A stretch of 47,580 nucleotides of DNA, taken from IMG/VR virus record IMGVR_UViG_3300009152_000066, positions 1 through 47,580 of that record; one strand, given 5' to 3'. The notes below the pieces were generated by a model. That model was not told where the DNA came from. It did no database searches and saw only the letters and a list, made by a program, of their open reading frames with translations. The DNA comes from a virus. Position numbers and translations under genes: made by a program. Shown here one piece after another: positions 8,884 to 15,535 of this stretch; the stretch's first letter is position 1, and each line of letters opens with the position of its first letter.

Positions 8884-9198
8884 GTGTCAAAGATTAAACT
8901 AAATGTTTCCGATTGGAAAATATCTACAACCGAAAGATCGAGAGGACGTATGAAAGTAACTATTAAATTGAATAAGGATGAAGCTGAAGGCTTCAAAAAT
9001 TGGTCTACCCATGTTAAGCCTGATGAGCTTTCACAAGAAGATTTCGTCAAGCAAGTATTTTTTAACGGCATCGAATACTTGAATCTCAAGTTGCAAGATG
9101 TTGCTAAGAAGATTATGGAGGATGCCAACCTCCGTCAACAGCTTGAGGCTTCGGGTATTAATGTTCAATCCATAGAAGAGAAGATGAAGCAGCAATGA
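8884..9198 (+). CDS. Small helical protein of unknown function
   Basis: A 104-aa protein from GTG 8884, the start suggested by the shared palindromic promoter. An internal ATG at 8950 with AGAGGA just before it would give 82 aa (MKVTIKLNKDEAEGF) and may be the main start. The body is acidic and helical, with segments such as DELSQEDFVKQVFFNGIEYLN. No enzyme motif is visible. It overlaps the next gene by ATGA, so the two are probably translated together. Function unknown. Confidence 0.75.
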   Translation: MSKIKLNVSDWKISTTERSRGRMKVTIKLNKDEAEGFKNWSTHVKPDELSQEDFVKQVFFNGIEYLNLKLQDVAKKIMEDANLRQQLEASGINVQSIEEKMKQQ

Positions 9199-9557
9199 GT
9201 TTCCCACGTAGCGTAAAATCTCACGACAAGTTTAAGTATCTGATGGACTGCATCGGACGGATTGAAAATGGCGATCCTGCGTTGCCAAAATTTATCCGAG
9301 TGCTGTTTTACACTCCTTGGGATAAGGCTGCGAAGAAGATTAAGGGCTACGATTGCCGCATTAATCTCTTCGATGTCCCAGAGGCTTTTCATGAGATGGT
9401 CGATTGGGTAGGTGAAGGTAACTTCAAGCAGAAGCACCTTAACTATGTTCCGACCCTAGTAACTTTTAGATATGGTGGCGATGAGAACTCACCGCTTCAA
9501 GTAGAAGTTAACGACAACCCGACTGCGATTCAATACGAGCTTGGATCCAGAGGGTGA
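9195..9557 (+). CDS. Hypothetical protein
   Basis: A 120-aa protein not recognised. It starts in an ATGA overlap with the previous gene. It is rich in aromatic residues and Lys/Asp, with a mixed alpha/beta look (residues 35-60 FIRVLFYTPWDKAAKKIKGY). It has no membrane segment or metal motif. Its last 28 bases overlap, tail to tail, the minus-strand sigma-like gene. Confidence 0.75.
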   Translation: MSFPRSVKSHDKFKYLMDCIGRIENGDPALPKFIRVLFYTPWDKAAKKIKGYDCRINLFDVPEAFHEMVDWVGEGNFKQKHLNYVPTLVTFRYGGDENSPLQVEVNDNPTAIQYELGSRG

Positions 9558-9892
9558 ACATTAATTCCAAACTTAAATTCAAAGTAGGACTCTAACTTCA
9601 ACCTGTGCCGCTTAATTTTAGTGGCAACTAGCTTTAAGTTATTAACTATTACCGTGGTGAAGTAATTGAAAGCCGACCCATTTTTCGGGTTGAAGTTTCT
9701 TAGAGTCCGTAGTATAAGGAGGAAGCAATCTTGTTTTGCGTCCTCCTTGTCTACTTTAAAGTGGAATGCGTCTATGATGTTTGAGATGAGGGCATCGAAA
9801 CTCTGCATGAGTTCCTCGTCTTGCGAAAAATCCCCCGAACAGTGAAGCTTAATTAATTCCTCAAACCTTTTATTATTAATATAATTAGACAC
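9530..9892 (-). CDS. 55: Late sigma factor candidate (T4 gp55-like)
   Basis: A 120-aa minus-strand protein from a GTG start. Residues 47-97 (DKEDAKQDCFLLILRTLRNF, then NPKNGSAFNYFTTVIVNNL and KIKRHR) follow the sigma region-2 pattern of gp55 proteins: acidic helix, FNP turn, aromatic F-YFT strand, basic helix. T4 gp55 is 185 aa, so this is short but still covers the core that binds RNA polymerase and the TAAATA box. The GTG lies 6 nt after a minus-strand TATGAT. Its targets would be the TAAATA promoters found here. Moderate certainty; a second sigma-like gene lies at 43813. Confidence 0.55.
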   Translation of the reverse strand: MSNYINNKRFEELIKLHCSGDFSQDEELMQSFDALISNIIDAFHFKVDKEDAKQDCFLLILRTLRNFNPKNGSAFNYFTTVIVNNLKLVATKIKRHRLKLESYFEFKFGINVHPLDPSSY

Positions 9893-9906
9893 AAGGTAAT
9901 CATAGT

Positions 9907-10935
9907 ATGAGAATCCTGCCTGATCCGTTTAAGTTGCAAAATAATTCCTGCAACGGATGTTCCATCCTTGAGAAGAATAAGCCATGCCATTCGATTATGG
10001 ACCACGAAGAGGAGGGTTTCCCAAACGAATGCTCCATCCTGTTCGTGTCCGAATCGTTTAAGATGGAGTTCGGGGAGCTTACCCCGTTCACCAGCAAGGA
10101 GGAGGCTTTGATTGAATCCGCCATCGAGAAGGCTGGGTTCAAGCATCTCCTAGGATCCGTGGAATACACGGCTGCGGTTAAGTGCCCAAGCGTTAAGGAC
10201 AAGGACATGTCCAAGGACGATAAGGATATTTGCCGTCAGCACATCGCTAGGACGATAGATAAGTGCAAGCCTAGCCTGATCTTCGTGTGTGGAAATCTTC
10301 CCATGGTGATGCTGACCAAGAAGTCTGGCATCATGAATAAGCGTGGTAAGATTATCGACCACTACGAGGGAATCCCTGTGGTGCCGATCTATAATCCAAC
10401 TCAGGTAATCGTTGAGCCTCAGAACGACTACCTGTTCTCCTTGGATATCCAGAATGCCATCGAACAGGTTCTAGTTAAGGCTGATGTTAACTCGGAGTTC
10501 ACCTGGATCATGATCGACGATATCCTTAAGCTGTGGGGCCTCGATACCTACACTCGGTTCGATGTAGCTATTGATATCGAAACTACTGGCTTGGACTTCC
10601 TTAAGGATAAGATTCAAACCATCGCTCTTAGTTTTGATATGGGTGACAATAAGCAATACACTGTCACCATCCCTGTGCATCATCCAGAGTTCGTTCAGCC
10701 CAAGGGTTGGATCACTGAGGTGGTAGACTTCCTCAACCGTGTATTCAGGAACCATACGGTTAAGGTCCTGCACAAGGCTCAGTTCGATCTTAAGTTCCTA
10801 AAGCAATTGGGGGTTGAAGTGAGAGGTGTAATCTCCGATACCAAGATCATGCAGCACCTGATCGACGAGAACCTCCCTAAGAGCTTGAAGGATCTTGTAG
10901 GTTATTACTTCCCCTCAGAGCAAGGCATCATCTAA
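9907..10935 (+). CDS. UDG-like domain fused to 5' part of PolA 3'-5' exonuclease (split DNA polymerase, part 1)
   Basis: A 342-aa protein. Residues 1-190 resemble Fe-S uracil-DNA glycosylases (families 4/5): C15-x2-C18 and C93-x15-C109 give four possible cluster ligands, with KPSLIFVCGN and a late YNPTQV loop. Residues 218-342 are a DnaQ-type proofreading exonuclease with Exo I D223/E225 in AIDIETTGLD and Exo II D294 in HKAQFDLKFL. The Exo III Asp is absent here and found in the next ORF. Phage SPO1 polymerase also has a UDG-like N-terminus. The stop overlaps the next start (TAATG), so the parts are probably made together and assemble. Confidence 0.85.
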   Translation: MRILPDPFKLQNNSCNGCSILEKNKPCHSIMDHEEEGFPNECSILFVSESFKMEFGELTPFTSKEEALIESAIEKAGFKHLLGSVEYTAAVKCPSVKDKDMSKDDKDICRQHIARTIDKCKPSLIFVCGNLPMVMLTKKSGIMNKRGKIIDHYEGIPVVPIYNPTQVIVEPQNDYLFSLDIQNAIEQVLVKADVNSEFTWIMIDDILKLWGLDTYTRFDVAIDIETTGLDFLKDKIQTIALSFDMGDNKQYTVTIPVHHPEFVQPKGWITEVVDFLNRVFRNHTVKVLHKAQFDLKFLKQLGVEVRGVISDTKIMQHLIDENLPKSLKDLVGYYFPSEQGII

Positions 10936-11441
10936 TGTTAGGACAAGATGGAAAGAAAGTAGATTGGGCCAACATGCCCTTGCCTATGATGGCAAGAGGT
11001 AATGCGCTCGATGCCTACTTCACTCTTAAGATCTTCAAGAAGCTCAGTCGTAAGATTGACGAGCTTAGAATGACCAACACCTACTACAAGCTCATCGCCC
11101 CTTCGATTAACATGTTCGTCAACATGGAGGTTGATGGCATGCTTATCTCGCAGCCCAAGGTGGATGAGCTTGGCAAAGGTCTTAAGACTGATATCGAAGA
11201 GAAGGAGGAGTCCATGTATTCCTACTCTGAGATCCCTGATAAGACCATGCAGGTAACTTCCACTGATGATCTAATCAAGATCCTATACTCAGTGGACAAG
11301 AAGCTGAACATAGTGGATATGGGATTTGGCTTGTTCCCACCTATCTCTTCTGATAAGACCAACGCACCGAGCACAAGCGCAGAGGCTCTGGACATTCTCT
11401 TGGAACAGCTTGAAGAGGAGATAAATAGACGCAATGGTTAA
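10935..11441 (+). CDS. Split family A DNA polymerase, part 2 (end of exonuclease and thumb)
   Basis: A 168-aa protein. ARGNALDAYFTLKIFKKL (residues 20-37) matches the Exo III region of PolA proofreading domains, with D26 as the third catalytic acid; the usual Tyr of this motif is Asn. NMEVDGMLIS (around 65) is the start of the PolA polymerase domain, and the end (NAPSTSAEALDILLEQL) matches the thumb segment before the palm. It has no activity motif of its own, so it makes sense only as the middle piece of a three-part enzyme. It overlaps part 1 by one base and part 3 by eight. Confidence 0.8.
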   Translation: MLGQDGKKVDWANMPLPMMARGNALDAYFTLKIFKKLSRKIDELRMTNTYYKLIAPSINMFVNMEVDGMLISQPKVDELGKGLKTDIEEKEESMYSYSEIPDKTMQVTSTDDLIKILYSVDKKLNIVDMGFGLFPPISSDKTNAPSTSAEALDILLEQLEEEINRRNG

Positions 11442-12528
11442 TCGCTTTGAAAAGCTAGAGCAGGACAAGAAGATCTCTCAGTCCGTAATCCGAGCGTTGC
11501 CTGATGACAAGCTCGTAGGTGCTAGAGACTTCATCAAGAGACTGCTTGAGTTCCGCAAGAGCAAGAAGCTCTACGATACCTACATCACTGGTGTGAAGAA
11601 TGCGATGAAGTATAACGAGACTAATCGCATCTACGTTGAATACCGAATCGACGGGACTGTGACTGGTCGTCTATCCAATGCTGGTCTTGATGGCAACGAA
11701 GGCAACAAGATGGGTATCTCGTTCCATACTCTACCAAGAGAGACTCAGTTCAATATCCGTGATTATGTCATAGCTCCTCCAGGGCATAAGTTCATCACTG
11801 CGGATATGAAGAGCATGGAGCTACGCATCCTGGCTCACCTAGCCAAAGAGAAGAACATGGCGCGAGCGTTCAATGAGCGTATGGACCTCCATACCTACTC
11901 AGCCTCGCTCACGTTTGCGAAGCCCATGGAGAAGGTCACTAAGGAGGAGCGTCAGATTGCAAAGGCTGTGAGCTTCTTGACGGTGTATGGTGGCACTGAG
12001 AAGACCCTGGCAATGAAGCAGGGTATCAGCTTCAAGAAGGCTAAAAACATTATTGACGGGTGGATGGCTGCGTTCCCTGGCGTTCCGAGATACATGCAGC
12101 ACGTAGATCAGTTCATTACAAAGAATCAATATGCATACACTATTTTCGGTCGCCGTCGTAATCTGCCTAACGCTGCCTCTGAGGCACAGTATATTCGTCA
12201 GGAGGCTTTTAGGCAGGGGCTCAACTTCACAGTTCAGTCTTCAGCTAGTGATACCCTTCTATGCTGCCTCTTGGGAATGGATGCTGAATTTAAGCAACGT
12301 AAGATGAGCACTAAGATCGTGGCTACGGTTCACGACTCAGTAGAATTAATCTCGCCCGACAATGAGGTAGAGGATGCAATTAAGATCCTCCACCACCATA
12401 TGATCGAGTATCCTTACATCAAGGAGCACTTCGGTATTAAATTCTCCGTTCCCCTGGAGATTGAGATTATGGTTGGAAGTTCGTTCGGATCAGGGGAGGA
12501 GTATCATATCAGCAGTCCCACTTCCTGA
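11434..12528 (+). CDS. polA: Split family A DNA polymerase, part 3 (palm and fingers)
   Basis: A 364-aa protein carrying the polymerase active site. TGRLSN lies near residue 77. Motif A is TADMKSMELRILAHL (D124), motif B is R173-x3-K177-x7-YG (the Phe of E. coli position 762 is F181), and motif C is VHDS (D301). The residue after the catalytic motif-C Asp is Ser, where PolA enzymes normally have Glu. The fragment lacks thumb and exonuclease, which are in the two upstream ORFs. This is the only polymerase seen and is PolA type, not the family B enzyme of T4. It ends in a 20-bp tail-to-tail overlap with a minus gene. Confidence 0.93.
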   Translation: MVNRFEKLEQDKKISQSVIRALPDDKLVGARDFIKRLLEFRKSKKLYDTYITGVKNAMKYNETNRIYVEYRIDGTVTGRLSNAGLDGNEGNKMGISFHTLPRETQFNIRDYVIAPPGHKFITADMKSMELRILAHLAKEKNMARAFNERMDLHTYSASLTFAKPMEKVTKEERQIAKAVSFLTVYGGTEKTLAMKQGISFKKAKNIIDGWMAAFPGVPRYMQHVDQFITKNQYAYTIFGRRRNLPNAASEAQYIRQEAFRQGLNFTVQSSASDTLLCCLLGMDAEFKQRKMSTKIVATVHDSVELISPDNEVEDAIKILHHHMIEYPYIKEHFGIKFSVPLEIEIMVGSSFGSGEEYHISSPTS

Positions 12529-12910
12529 GGGACTTATTGATTCTTGAATCTGGATCGCTAGCAGTCTTCTTGGATGTTAGCTTGCTCTTCATTCCAGACA
12601 TTCTAGCGCAGAAAGACTTTCTTCTTCCCGCAGACTTCTTTGATTTCTTAGCCTGATCTGCTGAGACTGGTGGCTTTAGGTTGTGCCCTTGAGCCTTTGC
12701 TGAAGCTCTACCTTTGGCATTCAATCCACCTTCTTTGTTCTGCCCCTCTGATCTTTGCCATGCTGGGGTCTTGCCCTCGCTTACTGGCTGGCATGATCCT
12801 TTGGCGTATGGTTTAACGCCTGGAGTTGGCTTATAGCCTTTCCAGCAGCGACCCTTCTTTTTCTCTAGAATAATTTGAATTATTCTTTCGTAGTGTTCGT
12901 TAAGAATCAC
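12509..12910 (-). CDS. Basic protein with conserved phage C-terminal domain (DUF6321-like)
   Basis: A 133-aa minus-strand protein from a GTG with GGAGG upstream. The C-terminal half (RKSFCARMSGMKSKL, then TASDPDSRINKSLRKWDC) is a motif I recall from many unrelated tailed phages under DUF6321; its function is not established. The N-terminal part has GRCWKGYKPTPG and SCQPV, a small Cys/Trp pattern also recurrent in marine phages. It is very basic and Gly/Lys/Ser-rich. The gene follows the disordered gene at 12912 by one base, so the two form a small operon. Confidence 0.75.
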   Translation of the reverse strand: MILNEHYERIIQIILEKKKGRCWKGYKPTPGVKPYAKGSCQPVSEGKTPAWQRSEGQNKEGGLNAKGRASAKAQGHNLKPPVSADQAKKSKKSAGRRKSFCARMSGMKSKLTSKKTASDPDSRINKSLRKWDC

Positions 12911-12911
12911 A

Positions 12912-13319
12912 TCAGCCTCCTTTACGCTTTCTCAAAATCTTTTTCATTAATTCTAGACGAGGTTTATTTTCCTGTCCGCCGCCAGGGCCGTCAGTGCTGA
13001 GAGGACGAACGGGGGTGGTTCTAGCCTTTTGCTTATCTGGGCCCTTGGATATATCCCCAGTTCTCGCCCGCTCGCCACCACTTGCTCCCGCTTGCTGGGG
13101 TGGTAATTCTTTTGTTCCTTCAGGAGGAACAAATTCTTTTTGGTGAAAATTTTTCTTACCGTTATTTTTTTTTGGTTTATTTCCAGGGTTAGATGATCCA
13201 CTTTTCTTTCCAGCATTTGGGTCCCCAGTGTCTCTAGGGTCGGTGTCTTCCTCTTCATTTAATCTTAGTGAGATTAATTTCTGGGCAACAGCTTCCACAA
13301 TTCTATCTAAAATATCCAT
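12912..13319 (-). CDS. Disordered Gly/Pro/Lys-rich protein
   Basis: A 135-aa minus-strand protein. The first 22 residues form a helix (MDILDRIVEAVAQKLISLRL); nearly all the rest is low-complexity Gly/Pro/Lys/Asn, ending in a basic helix (LELMKKILRKRKGG). Such helix-tail-helix proteins may be virion or scaffold-associated, but no family is recognised. An AGGAG site and TATAAT lie directly upstream on the minus strand. It is the first gene of the two-gene minus unit. Confidence 0.65.
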   Translation of the reverse strand: MDILDRIVEAVAQKLISLRLNEEEDTDPRDTGDPNAGKKSGSSNPGNKPKKNNGKKNFHQKEFVPPEGTKELPPQQAGASGGERARTGDISKGPDKQKARTTPVRPLSTDGPGGGQENKPRLELMKKILRKRKGG

Positions 13320-13354
13320 AATTCTCCTATTATAACAATATTATATATCCCCTT
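13320..13354. promoter_or_regulatory. Divergent promoter region between minus operon and thyX
   Basis: Thirty-five AT-rich bases separate two divergent starts. Leftward, TATAAT (13334-13329) is followed by AGGAGA and the minus start. Rightward, TATTAT at 13339 precedes the thyX ATG by 10 bases, with no Shine-Dalgarno on that side. Confidence 0.45.
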
Positions 13355-14137
13355 ATGACTCAAATAGATTACTTAAAAGACAAAATAAGTTTAATTTCCA
13401 TCGTGGATAAGATGGAAACGGACCCCGCACTTAAAGTAACTAACTCAGCTAGGATTAGTTATAATAAAATTAAGTCCGAGTTTGACGAGAAGGATAAAAA
13501 CTTAACTTCTTTTTTGTGGAAGCATGAGCATACTAGCCCATATCGGCATTCTTATTTTACCTTCCACATTAAGATGCCTCTGTTCGTAGCCCGCCAACTG
13601 ATGAAGTATCAGGTCGGATCTGGGTTTAGGAGCTACGAGGTTGACGGGAAGGAAGTTAGCCTAGAGATCTTTGATCACTTCTACGACTCGGATAAGGGCT
13701 GCTCCTGGAATGAGATCTCAGGTAGATACACCTCAACCTCGGATGAGTTTTATATCCCCAAGGAATTAAGATCCAATCCACCTCACGGCAATAAGCAGGC
13801 GAGCGAGGAGTATGTTAATCCTTTAGATCCGTATCGTATAGACTTCCTACACCCACAAGAGATTCTTTATCGTATGCGAACCCAAGCTAACGAAGCTAAG
13901 GGATTCTACAATAAGATGATAGCTAACGGGGTTGCGAAGGAGATTGCCAGGATGATCCTACCCCAAAATATTTACACGGAATGCTACTGGACTTTGAGCC
14001 TTCAAGCTATTATACACTTCCTGCATCAACGTCTCAAGCCAGACGCTCAATACGAAATTAGAATGTTGGCCGAAGGCGTCTACACACTAGTAAAAGATAC
14101 TTTAGATAAAATAGGACTTAACAAAGAGGATCTATGA
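13355..14137 (+). CDS. thyX: Flavin-dependent thymidylate synthase with an insertion in the signature motif
   Basis: A 260-aa protein that converts dUMP to dTMP using FAD and methylene-tetrahydrofolate. HEHTSPYRH (57-65) and FTFHIKMPLFVARQL (68-82) are typical ThyX, as are the C-terminal LPQNIYTECYWT and HFL-x11-AQYEIR. The RHR-xxS-xNExSxRY signature is altered. RHR is KYQ (84-86), and about 28 extra residues (90-117) lie between S89 and W-NEISGRY (119-125). The remaining residues are intact, so the enzyme is probably functional. T4 uses ThyA; ThyX is the form of many marine phages. It works with the dUTPase and deaminase at 36644-37682. Confidence 0.9.
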   Translation: MTQIDYLKDKISLISIVDKMETDPALKVTNSARISYNKIKSEFDEKDKNLTSFLWKHEHTSPYRHSYFTFHIKMPLFVARQLMKYQVGSGFRSYEVDGKEVSLEIFDHFYDSDKGCSWNEISGRYTSTSDEFYIPKELRSNPPHGNKQASEEYVNPLDPYRIDFLHPQEILYRMRTQANEAKGFYNKMIANGVAKEIARMILPQNIYTECYWTLSLQAIIHFLHQRLKPDAQYEIRMLAEGVYTLVKDTLDKIGLNKEDL

Positions 14138-14481
14138 CCAAGCTTAGTATTAATTTTATTTATCCTAACGGGGATATGATTACCAAGAAGATGTCTATTC
14201 AGCACTTGAGGAATCAGGAGTTGAATGAGAATGGTGGCGTAATCGAATCCCCTAATGGTGGCTACACTATTGTTAGCGATGAGAATGCAAACATGGTGGT
14301 AGCTACTTGCAACTACCGCACGGATAGGTTCAATCGTAAGCGTGGGCTCAAGGAAGCCCTTGCAAAGTATTGGAAGTATAAGATTTGTGACAAGGATTTT
14401 ATGGTGGACGCTATTCAGTCCTACCAAGATAACACAATTGATGTCTTTGTAGAATATGCATTCTTTTTAGAGAATAAATGA
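14134..14481 (+). CDS. Hypothetical protein between thyX and gp47
   Basis: A 115-aa protein not recognised. It starts in an ATGA overlap with thyX. The N-terminal half is beta-like (KLSINFIYPNGDMITKKM), the middle has Asn/Gly turns, and the C-terminal half is helical with RNRKRGLKEALAKYWKYKI. Position in a nucleotide/recombination operon suggests an accessory role, with no direct evidence. Confidence 0.75.
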   Translation: MTKLSINFIYPNGDMITKKMSIQHLRNQELNENGGVIESPNGGYTIVSDENANMVVATCNYRTDRFNRKRGLKEALAKYWKYKICDKDFMVDAIQSYQDNTIDVFVEYAFFLENK

Positions 14482-14482
14482 T

Positions 14483-15535
14483 ATGAATAAGGCTGTTGTA
14501 ATCGGTGATTGTCACTTCACTAATGCTTATCCAAGTTTCGATTACTTGGAGAAGCAGCTACAAACTATTGAGCACATCTTGCTTGATGTAGAAGATGCCG
14601 ATTACATAATTTTTCTAGGTGATGTATTTCACTTTAGAAAGCCCGACCCAGAGACGATAGTAAAGGTTAAGGTCTTCTTTAAAAGACTGTGCAAGTTCCC
14701 CACTAAGAAGATTTTTATTGTTAGAGGCAATCATGATACTGCCAGTAAGTCGGATGACAGCCTGCTTACTATTTTAGATGTATTAGATTATCCGCAGATT
14801 AATATAGTGTATGACAGTAAGGTAGAGGAAGTAGGGGAATGTCTGTTTGGATTTATAGCCCATTTTGAAAGAGATGAAGAGATCCTGACGAGGCTAGCAG
14901 GGGTAGAAGATAAACTGGCTCTCAGTGATCAGAAGAAATTTATTTTTGGGCATTTTGGTTACACGGGGTGCTTGAACACAAACGGGGATGAAGATTTTGG
15001 TTTGAGTTTGAATGTGTTCAAGCACCCCACTTTTCTAGGGCATATCCATAAGCCAGTAGACGAGGGTAACGTGCATGTAGTTGGAACCCCTTACAGCACG
15101 GCATTCTCTGAATCCGATAACTATCACAGATACGCTGTCATTAATACCCTTACCGGGGAATATACGTTTAAAAAGATTAACTTCGGTATCAGGTATTTGT
15201 GCTTTGAATACAGCGCATTAGAAGCTAACAAGGATTTCATCAACGATAGAAAATACAAGACTATCTTGAGAGTCCTATTAAACAATATTACAGATACAAA
15301 TTCAGTTGATCTTCGAAAGAATATTATGGAAGAGTATGACGTTGAATACGTTGATATTAAGTATCTTCCACTGATCGACAATGAATCGCATCAAAGCTCG
15401 TTCAGGCCCAATAGCTTGGCCTTTGATTTTGATGATGATTTAATTTTTAAGTATGTGGAAGAGTGCAATAGTTTGATGTCAAAGGAAGTAATCTTAGAAG
15501 GTCTTAAACTAATTAAAGAACTTGAAGATTCGTAA
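14483..15535 (+). CDS. 47: Recombination nuclease subunit gp47 (SbcD/Mre11-like)
   Basis: A 350-aa calcineurin-type phosphoesterase (T4 gp47 is 339 aa). Metal and catalytic motifs are complete: GD9CH11, GD47VFH, GN83HD, GH157, and GH187IH189. With gp46 it forms the nuclease that resects DNA ends for recombination-dependent replication and host DNA breakdown. It overlaps gp46 by TAATG, consistent with equal production of the two subunits. Confidence 0.95.
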   Translation: MNKAVVIGDCHFTNAYPSFDYLEKQLQTIEHILLDVEDADYIIFLGDVFHFRKPDPETIVKVKVFFKRLCKFPTKKIFIVRGNHDTASKSDDSLLTILDVLDYPQINIVYDSKVEEVGECLFGFIAHFERDEEILTRLAGVEDKLALSDQKKFIFGHFGYTGCLNTNGDEDFGLSLNVFKHPTFLGHIHKPVDEGNVHVVGTPYSTAFSESDNYHRYAVINTLTGEYTFKKINFGIRYLCFEYSALEANKDFINDRKYKTILRVLLNNITDTNSVDLRKNIMEEYDVEYVDIKYLPLIDNESHQSSFRPNSLAFDFDDDLIFKYVEECNSLMSKEVILEGLKLIKELEDS

